Source: Reyranella sp.
Lineage (GTDB): Bacteria; Pseudomonadota; Alphaproteobacteria; Reyranellales; Reyranellaceae
Length of the DNA: 64,000 bases
Reading direction: 5' to 3'
Assembly (NCBI GenBank): GCA_019750135.1
Contig: JAIEOV010000011.1
Location: forward strand, 1 to 64,000
The notes beneath the pieces were generated by a model. It was not told where the DNA came from and ran no database searches. It saw only the letters and a program-made list of their open reading frames with translations. Below are positions 8,485 to 16,773 of the stretch, piece by piece (the stretch's first letter is position 1; each line of letters opens with the position of its first letter). Both the position numbers and the translations under genes were made by a program.

Positions 8485-8523
8485 GTTCGTAGTTCAACGA
8501 ACATATTTCAGATTATGTTCGTT
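8485..8523. promoter_or_regulatory. Probable TetR operator: three alternating GTTCGT/ACGAAC half-sites
   Basis: The gap between the divergent SDR and TetR genes contains GTTCGT (8485-8490), ACGAAC (8497-8502) and GTTCGT (8517-8522). Two perfect inverted repeats result. One has 6-bp arms with a 6-bp spacer. The other has 10-bp arms, AACGAACATA (8496-8505) and TATGTTCGTT (8514-8523), with an 8-bp spacer. They share the middle half-site. Perfect dyads between a TetR gene and a divergent target are the classical arrangement for autoregulation plus control of the neighbour. Confidence 0.75.
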
Positions 8524-8575
8524 CTTCTGCCTTGCAGAGATTTGCAGTAGGCTCGGGGAAAGTAGAAAAGGTGCC

Positions 8576-9196
8576 ATGTCCGAACCCTCTGTCGCCACCG
8601 ATGAGCCTTCCTTTCGCGCGCAAATCCTTGAAGCCGCGCGCGCCCAGGTACGCCGCTTCGGCGAAGCCAAGACGAACGTGGTCGACATCGCCCGCGCGCT
8701 CGGAACCTCGCACACCACGGTCTACCGGCACTTCCGCACCAAGGCGGACATATTCGACACCTTGGTCATCGAGGCGATGCGTGACGAGGAGGATATGGCC
8801 AGGCGCTTCGTCGAGACCGACGGGCCCATCGCCGAGCGCCTGGAGGGGATGGTGCTGGCCCTGCACGCCAGCAAGCGTGATCGGTTCGGAACCGATCCCG
8901 AGGTTTACAGCCTCTACCGCCGCATCGTGGAAGAGCGGCCCGAGATCATCGCGGCCTACGCGGTGTCGATGACGGCTCTGATCGCCCGCATCCTGGCCGA
9001 TGGCATTCGGCGCGACGAGGTTCGGATCGACAACCTCGAGGCCGCGGCGGGCGTAGTGCGCGACGCTGTGACCGTGTTCGTCCACCCTGCCCACGTGGCC
9101 GCCGCCGTTACGGCAGGCTTACCCACCGAGACCATGGCTCGCAATGTCGTGCGTACGCTTTGCGCTGCATTCCAAGCCGGAGTCGACTTGGTCTGA
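8576..9196 (+). CDS. TetR family transcriptional regulator
   Basis: A 206-residue one-component regulator with an N-terminal TetR DNA-binding domain at about residues 12-60. The recognition part reads VVDIARALGTSHTTVYRHFR, followed by the usual TKADIFDTLV. The C-terminal all-helical region should bind a ligand and form the dimer; its ligand cannot be predicted. It is transcribed away from the SDR gene, and the intergenic region has a strong palindromic operator. The likely circuit is repression of both genes, relieved by the SDR substrate or a related compound. The start ATG follows AAAAGGTGCC, a moderate ribosome site. Confidence 0.9.
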   Translation: MSEPSVATDEPSFRAQILEAARAQVRRFGEAKTNVVDIARALGTSHTTVYRHFRTKADIFDTLVIEAMRDEEDMARRFVETDGPIAERLEGMVLALHASKRDRFGTDPEVYSLYRRIVEERPEIIAAYAVSMTALIARILADGIRRDEVRIDNLEAAAGVVRDAVTVFVHPAHVAAAVTAGLPTETMARNVVRTLCAAFQAGVDLV

Positions 9197-9344
9197 CGGC
9201 CGCGATCGGCGAAGGAGCCCCTGATCGTGCAGGCCGGGTCCCGGCACGCACGACATCGGATCAGGTTCCGCCAAGCCAGCACTGCTCAATAGAACTACTT
9301 CAGTTATGTCGATAGCGAGTGGAAGTGACCGGTCTAGGTAGCTG

Positions 9345-10505
9345 GTGCTGTGGCTGGCGGCGGTGGGAGATCCGTCGACCGGCAAGTCGGCGGCGCTGGC
9401 GCCCATAGGCCGGCTGCTCGACGTCATCGAGCAGGAGCGCCGGCTCGGCGACGAGGAGCGGCGCGTCGCCCATGACGAGAAGGGCAAGGCAAGCGGCGAG
9501 GGCTCGCGCCCCGCCGCGCCGTTCGTGCCCTCGCAGGTCGTGGCGGCCGACGCCGACGCCGATGCCGTGGCGCTTGCCGACATCGTCGCCGGCAATCCGC
9601 GCGGCCTGCTGCTGTGGCGAGACGAGTCCGCTGCCTTGATCGGCGGCGGAGAAGACGAGGGCGATGGCCATCGCGCAGCGTGGCGCGCGGCCTGGAATGC
9701 GCACGCCATCAGTGTGGCGCGCCCGCGGCAGCCCGCGCGTTCGCTACGGCATTTCCCGCTCAGCATCCTCTCGACCAGCCGCCCCGAACCGCTCAAGGAA
9801 CAGCTGTGCGCTGGCGACGATGGCCTGGCCGCGCGCTTCCTCTTCGCCTGGCCCGGGCCGCAGCCTTATCGTGCGCTCGAGATCGTCGAACGTTCGCGCG
9901 ACGCGGAGATCCTTCAGCGCCTGCGGGCGCTGTCACGGCTGGCGCGGAGCCCCGACGATCCTTGCGTGATCGAGGTCGACGCCCGAGGCCGCGCGGCGCT
10001 CGACGGCGTGCTGGGGAAGCTCCATGTCGAGCGCCAGAAGGCGGAAGGGCCGGAGGCGACATGGCTCGGGCTCAGCAGGTCGCAAATCGTGCGCCTGACC
10101 GGCACCCTGGAACTGCTGGGCTCAATCGACGGCAAGGTCAGCCGCCCGGGCACCATCGGCGCGGAGCAGGTCGAGGCCGCCGCGGCGCTGTGGCGCGACT
10201 ATTACTGGCCGCATGCCAGGGCGGTGTTCGACAGCGCCGAACTCTCGGACTATGCCAAGCGCGTGCGGCGCGTCGCGCGGTGGTTGGTGGACAAGCGGCC
10301 GACGACGACGGTGTCGCGCGAGGACATCCGTCGCCGCGCGCTCAGCATGAGCGCGACGGCCGAAGAGACCGAGAGCGTGCTGCAGCGGCTGCATTATCTC
10401 GGCTACGTCCAGCCCGACCTGGCCTATCGCGACAAGCCCGGCCGGCCCACCTCCCACTGGCAGGTCAACCCGGCGCTCACCGAGACGGCAAACCCGGTTG
10501 CGTAA
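9345..10505 (+). pseudogene. DUF3987 domain protein, 5'-truncated (mobile-element type)
   Basis: A 386-codon frame that begins abruptly at a P-loop: LAAVGDPSTGKSAAL. It continues with acidic, primase-helicase-like sequence including GLLLWRDESAALIGG and LSILSTSRPEPLKEQL, typical of DUF3987 proteins found in integrated phages and plasmids. Full members usually carry a further N-terminal region of a hundred or more residues. Here an in-frame TAG stands directly before the first GTG at 9345, and there is no ribosome site. The C-terminal winged-helix-like tail (SREDIRRRALSMS and GRPTSHWQVNP) is intact. I read it as the 3' remnant of an old mobile element, though a short product from the GTG cannot be excluded. 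Confidence 0.65.
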
Positions 10506-10569
10506 TTTGCGTAACTGTCTTAATTCGCAAACTGCAGCGCAGCGCTGCGATCACCGCATAGCGAAGCCG

Positions 10570-11070
10570 TTAGTCGGCGACAGCCCAAGGCGACCGGCGA
10601 ACGGGCTCGCTGGCCTCGCTGCTGGCGAGCTTCTCCAATGCCCTCTTGCGCGCGGCGCCGCGGTCCCAGTCGGACACCTGGATCAGCCCGGCGATCTGGC
10701 GGATCAGGGCATCCTCGTCGGGATTGAGCGCGCCGTCCGAGTAGGCGACCGTCCACAACATCTCGATTATCTGGACGCGCATCTCGGCGCTGGCGTGCCG
10801 GCAGATCTGCTGCGTGAAGGGGAAGTACTGGGCGGAGCGCTGCATCTCCTGGTCGGCCCGGTCGACGAGAGACGGCACGCTGTTGGGATCGAGACTGAAC
10901 GCACGGGCGATCAGTTGCTCGATCGTCCGGCGCTCGCCGGCATTGACCTTGTCGTCCATGCGCGCCAGCTCGACCAGCAGGGCGGCGACTGCCAACGGCA
11001 GGTCGTCGACGGGCTTCTCCGAGCTCCACTCGCCGCGACCGGCGAGAAAATCCAACAGACGATCGATCAT
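10570..11070 (-). CDS. TerB-like (tellurite-resistance/DjlA N-domain type) protein
   Basis: A 166-residue helical, acidic protein of the TerB type. Telling stretches are VAALLVELARMDDKVNAGER in the first half and MLWTVAYSDGALNPDEDALI in the second, the paired acidic metal-binding helices of TerB folds. I chose the ATG at 11070 because the upstream extension in this frame is unlike the family and would run into the start region of the divergent ycjX gene. TerB-like proteins are cytoplasmic and often linked to membrane stress; the exact role is unknown. The gene is divergent from ycjX-ycjF with 107 bases between them, so shared control is possible. Confidence 0.8.
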   Translation of the reverse strand: MIDRLLDFLAGRGEWSSEKPVDDLPLAVAALLVELARMDDKVNAGERRTIEQLIARAFSLDPNSVPSLVDRADQEMQRSAQYFPFTQQICRHASAEMRVQIIEMLWTVAYSDGALNPDEDALIRQIAGLIQVSDWDRGAARKRALEKLASSEASEPVRRSPWAVAD

Positions 11071-11177
11071 GCTGCCCTGGTGCCAGTTCAGTGTGTCCAG
11101 GACAAGGCATCTGGAACCGTTCCAGATGAGATTGCAGCGATTCAATGTTGCGGGCGCGGCGACTAGACTGGCGCGGC

Positions 11178-12563
11178 ATGTCACCGTTTTTACGGCTGCC
11201 GACCCTTGCAGCCGATTCCTTCGACGCCATCGCCTCTGCGCTGGCCAGCCTGTCGCCGCTGAACCAGGCCGGCTATCGCATCGCCGTCACCGGCCTGCAG
11301 CGCTCGGGCAAGACCGTGTTCGTCACCTCTTTCGTGCACGCGCTCCTGCATGCCAAGGATGCGCCGGTCGAGGCCTTTCCGTTCTTTCCCTGGCGCGAGC
11401 GCCTGCGCGAGGTCGAGCTGCAGGACATTCCCGGCCTGCCGCCGTTTCCCTACCGCGACCGTCTCGCCGACCTTCTGGCCGAGCCGCCGCACTGGCCCGC
11501 GCCCACCGAAGGGCTGAGCGGCGTGCGGGTCCGGTTGCGCCTCGCACCGCCGGCACGGCTCGACCGGCGTCTGCTGGAGCCGCAGACGCTGCACATCGAT
11601 CTCATCGACTATCCGGGCGAGTGGCTGCTCGACCTGCCGCTGCTGTCGCTCGACTACGAGGCGTGGTCGGCCGAGATGGAAGAGCTCGCCAACGCCGGCA
11701 AGCGCACGGCGCTGTCGGCAGAGTGGCGGACGCAGGCCCAGGGGCTCGATCCCGCGGCAAAGGAGGATCCTTTTGCGCTGGCCCAGATCGGCAGCGCCTA
11801 CGTCGACTATTTGAAGCGCTGCCGGTTGGAAGGCCTGTCCTTCCTGCAGCCGGGCCGTTTCCTCGGCGGCGCCGCGCCGCTCGAGACGCTGTTCTTTCCG
11901 CTCAGCCGGGCGCGCTCCTCGCGCGCGGGCACGAACGGTGCGGCGCTGGCCCGGCGCTACGAGGCCTACCGCAAGCTCGTCCGGCGTTTCTACGAGCAGG
12001 TATTCGGGCGGCTGCGGCGGCAGGTCGTGCTGGTCGATCTGCTGACCGCGCTGCAGCAGGGCCAGGAGTCCTTCGCCGACCTTGCGCTGGCGACGCGCAC
12101 GGTCGTCGAGGCATTCGAGGAGCTGCGCCATCCGCTGGCCCGCATCCTGCCGATCGGCCGCCTCGACCGCCTGTCCCTGGTGGCGACCAAAGCCGACCAC
12201 ATCACGTCGGGCCAGCTCAACAACCTCGTCGGCCTGTTGCGCGACATGCTGGGCGAGCCGTTCATGCGCGCCAATGCCCGGCAGTCCGGCCTGCTGGCCA
12301 TCGCCTCGGTACGGGCGGCCGCGCAAGTGACCCGTTTGTACCAGGGCGAGCCGCTTCAGTTCCTGCGTGGCGTGCCGCGCGGCCGCTCCGACGCCGTCGA
12401 GGTGCGTCCGGGCGAGATCCCCGGCCAGATTCCTGACCGCGAGAGCTGGCCGAGCTTTGTGTTCAACATCCGGGATTTCGAGCCGCCGCGGCTCGGCACA
12501 CCTTTCGAAAAGCCGCTGCCGCACATAAATCTGGACAAGGTCCTTCAATCGCTGATCGCCTGA
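11178..12563 (+). CDS. ycjX: YcjX-family GTPase-like ATP/GTP-binding protein
   Basis: A 461-residue protein of the YcjX (DUF463) family. The Walker A motif GLQRSGKT lies near residue 36, and the family segments HIDLIDYPGEWLLDLPLL and SYRDRL-like blocks are present, as is VATKADHI, a TKAD guanine-specificity motif. In enterobacteria ycjX is induced by heat and envelope stress. The start ATG at 11178 gives the usual family N-terminus. ycjF follows 8 bases downstream, the conserved pairing. Intact by length. Confidence 0.9.
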   Translation: MSPFLRLPTLAADSFDAIASALASLSPLNQAGYRIAVTGLQRSGKTVFVTSFVHALLHAKDAPVEAFPFFPWRERLREVELQDIPGLPPFPYRDRLADLLAEPPHWPAPTEGLSGVRVRLRLAPPARLDRRLLEPQTLHIDLIDYPGEWLLDLPLLSLDYEAWSAEMEELANAGKRTALSAEWRTQAQGLDPAAKEDPFALAQIGSAYVDYLKRCRLEGLSFLQPGRFLGGAAPLETLFFPLSRARSSRAGTNGAALARRYEAYRKLVRRFYEQVFGRLRRQVVLVDLLTALQQGQESFADLALATRTVVEAFEELRHPLARILPIGRLDRLSLVATKADHITSGQLNNLVGLLRDMLGEPFMRANARQSGLLAIASVRAAAQVTRLYQGEPLQFLRGVPRGRSDAVEVRPGEIPGQIPDRESWPSFVFNIRDFEPPRLGTPFEKPLPHINLDKVLQSLIA

Positions 12564-12571
12564 GGCAACAC

Positions 12572-13480
12572 ATGGCCGTATCGACCACCGACCGACAGCT
12601 CGTGGACCGCGAGTTCCAGCCGGGCGAGCTGCCCGTCGCCGAGCCGACGCGAGTCGTCCTGGATGAGCAGATCGGCAGCGAAGGCGAGGGGCGCCCCAGC
12701 CTCGCGGCCTGGCTGGCGATGGGCTCGGCGGCCCTCATCTTCGTGCTGATCGCGGTCAGCGCCGCGGTCTCGCTGGCCGAGAGCGCGATCCGCCAGGGCA
12801 GCGTGCTGGACGGCCTCTATCTTGCCGCGCTGGTCGTGCTCTCGGGCTCGCTGGCCTGGCTGATCGACCGCCAGACACGGGCGCTGCGCAAGCTCAAGTC
12901 GGCGGAGCGCGCCCGTGAGATGGCGGTGCAGCTCGCCAAGCTCGACGGCGCCGGCAGCGGCCTGCGGCTGCTCGGCGCGCTCCGCGCCGTCTATTCCGAC
13001 AAGCCGCTGATCCTGGGCCAACTCAATGCCGCGGCGCTGGCGCTGCAGCCGCATCATTCCGACCGCGACGTCATCGACCTGCTCAACCGCGAGATCTTCC
13101 AGGCGATGGACCGCGAGGCCGACCAGCGCATCCAAAAGGCAGCGGTCCGCGCCGCCTTCGGCGTGTCATCCTGTCCGCATCCCGCACTCGACGCCCTCGT
13201 GGTGCTGGTGCTGAGCGTGATGCTGATCCGCGATCTCATGGCGGTCTATGGGCTGCGCCACAGTTTGCGCAGCCTGTTCCGGGTCATGACCCGCTCGCTG
13301 TTCCTCGCCTCGTCGACGGCGCTGATGAGCACGGCCGTCGAGTTCGCGATGAAGGCGGCGCAGGATCGCCTGGCTGCCGCCGTCGTCGGCACCGCCGGCG
13401 AGGCGCTCGTCGTCGCCCGGCGCATGCTGGCGCTGGGCGCGATCGCGAAGGCCGAGATCCGCCCGCTGCCCCCGAGCTGA
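12572..13480 (+). CDS. ycjF: YcjF-family inner membrane protein (DUF697/TIGR01620)
   Basis: A 302-residue membrane protein that pairs with YcjX. Two hydrophobic segments near residues 45-66 and 77-97 are followed by a long helical region rich in Arg and Glu. A C-terminal DUF697-type block contains PHPALDALVVLVLSVMLIRD and LFRVMTRSLFLASSTALMST. The order and spacing (8 bases after ycjX) match the conserved ycjX-ycjF operon. Function is not established; it is thought to act with YcjX at the inner membrane. The ATG has a weak GAGGCAAC site upstream. Confidence 0.88.
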   Translation: MAVSTTDRQLVDREFQPGELPVAEPTRVVLDEQIGSEGEGRPSLAAWLAMGSAALIFVLIAVSAAVSLAESAIRQGSVLDGLYLAALVVLSGSLAWLIDRQTRALRKLKSAERAREMAVQLAKLDGAGSGLRLLGALRAVYSDKPLILGQLNAAALALQPHHSDRDVIDLLNREIFQAMDREADQRIQKAAVRAAFGVSSCPHPALDALVVLVLSVMLIRDLMAVYGLRHSLRSLFRVMTRSLFLASSTALMSTAVEFAMKAAQDRLAAAVVGTAGEALVVARRMLALGAIAKAEIRPLPPS

Positions 13481-13498
13481 AGCTATGTGTCGCTGAAC

Positions 13499-14344
13499 CT
13501 ACTTGCGGTCGACGCCCACCGGCGTGGTCGAGTGGCTCGCCATGCTGATTAGGCCCTGCGACGCCTGCGGCGGCGGCGGGTTGCGTGGCGGCACGCCGAT
13601 GGCCGCGCGCTGGCGAACAGCGGCGACCTCGGCGCTGCGGCGGATCAGGTTGTAGCGCAGGCCGGTGAAGAGGCTCACCGGGAACGGCATGTCGGCGTTG
13701 AAGTCGATGATCAGCACCACACGCGTTTCGTCGGTCTGGTTCTTGACCCAGTGCTCGCGGGTGTCGTCGAACACCAGCGGCTCGCCTTCTGTCCAGAAGA
13801 AGTGATGGCCGCCGATCTCGATCCAGCACTTCTCCGGTTCCTTCGGAACGATCAGCGGATAGTGGAAGCGGATCACGCCGGCTGCCGAGCCGCGATGGGG
13901 CTCGATCTCCGCACGCCCCGCCAGGATGCTGAACAAAGCGGTGTGCACGCCCGGGATACGCGAGATCGCTTCGTAGGTGTCGGGCACCGCGGCGGTGTTC
14001 TCCTTGACCTCGTGGCCCCAGATCTTGAGGAGGAAGGTGCGCCAGGCGCGGCCGTGCACGTACAGGTCGCGCGGATGGACCTCGTGCAGCGCCGGGATTT
14101 CGTCGTGGTGGCTCAGCAGGTACTGGAGGTCGGCCTTGATCTTGTCATGGCTCTTCTTGAGCTCGGCCAGGACCGGAAAGACCCGGACCGCATCCTCGCC
14201 ACTCAACGGCAGCTTGGGCATGCGGCGCAGGATCATGTCCGACATCTTGAGATTGAACTTCTCGATGGGCTCCTGCGGAACCCAGATGTGCTTGGTCAGG
14301 TAAAAGCGGCCTTTCTGGCCGACAGGGGTATTGTCCGTTTCCAT
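13499..14344 (-). CDS. Aspartyl/asparaginyl beta-hydroxylase family protein
   Basis: A 281-residue protein whose second half is a cupin-type Fe(II)/2-oxoglutarate hydroxylase domain. The first metal histidine is in EIEPHRGSAAGVIRFHYPLI, the second in VFDDTREHWVKNQT, and a 2-oxoglutarate-binding arginine is likely in DETRVVLIIDF. This matches the AspH/LpxO family, whose members hydroxylate proteins or lipid A acyl chains. The N-terminal third has no recognised domain and the last 35 residues are disordered and Pro-rich. No signal peptide is seen. The substrate is unknown; lipid A hydroxylation and protein hydroxylation both remain open. The gene converges on ycjF. Confidence 0.85.
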   Translation of the reverse strand: METDNTPVGQKGRFYLTKHIWVPQEPIEKFNLKMSDMILRRMPKLPLSGEDAVRVFPVLAELKKSHDKIKADLQYLLSHHDEIPALHEVHPRDLYVHGRAWRTFLLKIWGHEVKENTAAVPDTYEAISRIPGVHTALFSILAGRAEIEPHRGSAAGVIRFHYPLIVPKEPEKCWIEIGGHHFFWTEGEPLVFDDTREHWVKNQTDETRVVLIIDFNADMPFPVSLFTGLRYNLIRRSAEVAAVRQRAAIGVPPRNPPPPQASQGLISMASHSTTPVGVDRK

Positions 14345-14511
14345 GGCCGTCCTGAACGCAATTACTCCTTGGGAAGGGAGAATCTCATATTACCGGCGGG
14401 CTTTTTCAAGACCTGGCCTGGGGCTGGGCGGCGCGGCCGACGGTCTCAATTTCCTACGTCAAGCCTCGGAAAACATGTAACAATTCCAAAGCTGGATTAG
14501 TATAGACCAAG

Positions 14512-15120
14512 ATGTTCCGCTTTGCCGATGTCCCATTGTCGCTGTCCGGGATGACCAGAATCGCCGGCCGGCGGGTATTTTTGCGGGCTCCGACCATGGA
14601 CGACTGGGCGGAATGGGCGGAGCTCAGGGCGCGCAGCCGGGCCTTCCTCACCCCCTGGGAACCGACCTGGCCGGAGGATTCCCTGGGCCGCGACCATTAC
14701 CGCCGCCGACTGCGCCAGCAGGCCCGGGAATGGCGGGCCGGCGAGGCCTACAGCCTGTTCATCTTCACCAACGAGGGGCGGCGGCTGGCCGGCGGCATCA
14801 ACCTTAGCAACGTCCGCCGCGGCGTCGCCCAGGCCGCCTCGGTCGGCTACTGGATGGGCCAGCCCTATGCCGGCCAGGGCCTGATGACCGACGGGCTGCG
14901 CGCCACCTTGCCCTTCGTGTTCGACGACCTCCGGCTGCACCGCCTGGAGGCCGCCTGCCTGCCGCACAACGAGCCGTCCAAGGGCGTGCTGGCCAAGGTC
15001 GGGTTCCACGAGGAGGGGCTGGCGCGCCAGTACCTCCGCATCAACGGCCAATGGGCCGACCATCTGTTGTTCGCCCTGCTGCGCGCCGACTACGATGCTC
15101 TCCTGCGAGCGGCCCGCTAG
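14512..15120 (+). CDS. GNAT acetyltransferase, RimJ/RimL type
   Basis: A 202-residue GNAT protein. Family features are RVFLRAPTMDDWAEWAELR at the start, VGYWMGQPYAGQGLMTDGLR (acetyl-CoA loop) in the middle, and the LHRLEAACLPHNEPSKGVLA and VGFHEEG blocks that define the RimJ/RimL group. Such enzymes acetylate N-terminal alanine or serine of ribosomal or other proteins. The start is uncertain: ATG 14512 keeps the usual short leader, and an internal Met 13 residues later is possible. In related bacteria this gene commonly sits next to the M16 peptidase gene, which here is almost 10 kb upstream. Confidence 0.88.
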   Translation: MFRFADVPLSLSGMTRIAGRRVFLRAPTMDDWAEWAELRARSRAFLTPWEPTWPEDSLGRDHYRRRLRQQAREWRAGEAYSLFIFTNEGRRLAGGINLSNVRRGVAQAASVGYWMGQPYAGQGLMTDGLRATLPFVFDDLRLHRLEAACLPHNEPSKGVLAKVGFHEEGLARQYLRINGQWADHLLFALLRADYDALLRAAR

Positions 15121-15146
15121 AACGGCCGTCCCCCGGAGGAGCTTTC

Positions 15147-16016
15147 ATGCGCAACCTGACGCCGACCAGCATCACTCAGGCTTTTGCCGACTATGCCAAG
15201 AACGCGCCGTCGGAGCGCACCCGCACCCTGCTGGTGAGCCTGGCCAGCCACCTGCACAGCTTCGTGCGCGACAACAAGGTCACCCAGGCCGAGTGGGGCG
15301 CGGCGATCGATGCGCTCACGCGCGCGACGAAGTTCACCGACGACAAGCGCAACGAATACATCCTGTTCTCCGACCTCTTGGGTGTCTCGTCCCTGGTCGA
15401 CATGATCAACGCGGCGACCACGGGCACGCAGTCGTCCGTGCTGGGGCCGTTCCTCATCGAAGGCGCGCCCGAGCTGCCCAACGGCGGCGATCTGTGGAAG
15501 GGCCAGGTCGGCGAGCCGCTGGTCGTGCATGGCCGCATCAGGGACGGCAAGGGTGCGCCGGCCAAGGGCGCGATGCTCCAGCTCTGGCAGAACGGTGGCA
15601 ACGGCCTCTATTCCCAGCAGGATCCCAAGAACTCGCCGACCAACTATCACGGCCAGCTCAAGATCGCCGACGACGGCACTTTCTCCTATTCGACGGTGCG
15701 GCCGATCGCCTACACCGTGCCCGACGACGGGCCGGCCGGCGACATGCTGCGTGCCCTGGGCCGCAACGCCTGGCGGCCGGCGCATCTGCACATGATCATC
15801 AACGCGCCGGGCCACAAGCCGCTGATCACCGAGTTCTTCCCCGAGGACGACAAGTACCTCGACGGCGATGCCGTGTTCGGCGTGCGCGCCGGCCTGGTAT
15901 TGCCGTTCAAGAAGGTCGCCGACCGCAAGGAACTGCCGGCCAACCTTTTAGCGCGCGACACCTTGCCGATGCCGGTATGGACCGCGACGCTCGATCTCGC
16001 GCTGCCGTCGGCCTGA
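15147..16016 (+). CDS. Intradiol ring-cleavage dioxygenase (catechol/hydroxyquinol 1,2-dioxygenase type)
   Basis: A 289-residue non-heme Fe(III) dioxygenase that opens aromatic diols between the hydroxyls. Four iron ligands can be placed: Tyr155 in GNGLYSQQ, Tyr189 in RPIAYTVP, and His213 and His215 in RPAHLHMI. The N-terminal helical dimer domain (about residues 1-95, with FSDLLGVSSLVDMIN) identifies the catechol 1,2-/hydroxyquinol 1,2-dioxygenase group rather than protocatechuate dioxygenase. The start ATG at 15147 has a strong GGAGGA site. An ABC ATPase gene begins at the base after its stop, so the enzyme is probably co-expressed with an importer. The true substrate is unknown. Confidence 0.92.
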   Translation: MRNLTPTSITQAFADYAKNAPSERTRTLLVSLASHLHSFVRDNKVTQAEWGAAIDALTRATKFTDDKRNEYILFSDLLGVSSLVDMINAATTGTQSSVLGPFLIEGAPELPNGGDLWKGQVGEPLVVHGRIRDGKGAPAKGAMLQLWQNGGNGLYSQQDPKNSPTNYHGQLKIADDGTFSYSTVRPIAYTVPDDGPAGDMLRALGRNAWRPAHLHMIINAPGHKPLITEFFPEDDKYLDGDAVFGVRAGLVLPFKKVADRKELPANLLARDTLPMPVWTATLDLALPSA

Positions 16017-16763
16017 ATGCCTCTTGTCGGCGTTCATGGCGTCTCGAAGGTCTTCGCCAACGGTGTAAAAGCCCTCGCCGAGGTATCGCTCGACATACGC
16101 GAAGGCGAGTTCCTGAGCGTGCTCGGGCCGTCGGGCTGCGGCAAATCCACGTTGCTGCGCCTGGTCGCCGGGCTGACCGAGCCGACGGCAGGCACCGTCG
16201 ATTGGTCGGATGAAGCGGGCAAGGCAGATCTCGGCTTCGTCTTCCAGGAGCCGACCCTCATGCCGTGGGCCACCGCGCTCACCAACGTCGCCCTGCCGCT
16301 GAAGCTGCGCGGCATGGCGAAGAGCGAGCGCGAGGCGCGGGCAGCCGAGGCGCTGGGCGAGGTGGGGCTGAAAGGCTTCGAGCGCGTCTGGCCGCGCGAG
16401 CTGTCGGGCGGCATGAAGATGCGCGTGTCGCTGGCCCGTGCCCTGGTGATCCAGCCCAAGCTGCTGCTGATGGACGAGCCGTTCGCCGCCCTCGACGAGA
16501 TCACGCGGCATCGCCTGAACGATGACCTGCTGGAGCTGTGGCAGCAGAGTCGCGTCACCGTCGTGTTCGTGACGCACTCCGTGTTCGAATCGGTGTTCCT
16601 GTCGCAGCGCATCGTCGTGATGGCGGCGCGGCCGGGCCGCGTCTCGGCCGAGCTGGCCGTCCGCGAGCCCTATCCGCGCAGCCAGGGTTTCCGCACCTCC
16701 GCGGAGTATGCGGCGTGGTGCCGGCAGGCCTCGTCGCGGCTGGGCGAGGCGATGGCCGCATGA
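16017..16763 (+). CDS. ABC transporter ATP-binding protein (NitT/TauT type)
   Basis: A 248-residue ATPase of the SsuB/TauB/NrtD group. Walker A is GPSGCGKST near residue 38, the Q-loop is FVFQEPTLMPW, the signature is LSGGMKMRVSLARAL, Walker B is LLLMDEPFAALD, and the H-loop is VFVTHSVFE. It begins directly after the dioxygenase stop and is followed, 10 bases after its own stop, by a permease gene. This type imports small anionic or aromatic compounds such as sulfonates, nitrate or thiamine precursors. No substrate-binding protein gene is present in the operon. Substrate is inferred only loosely from the neighbouring dioxygenase. Confidence 0.93.
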   Translation: MPLVGVHGVSKVFANGVKALAEVSLDIREGEFLSVLGPSGCGKSTLLRLVAGLTEPTAGTVDWSDEAGKADLGFVFQEPTLMPWATALTNVALPLKLRGMAKSEREARAAEALGEVGLKGFERVWPRELSGGMKMRVSLARALVIQPKLLLMDEPFAALDEITRHRLNDDLLELWQQSRVTVVFVTHSVFESVFLSQRIVVMAARPGRVSAELAVREPYPRSQGFRTSAEYAAWCRQASSRLGEAMAA

Positions 16764-16773
16764 CCGGAGCCAC

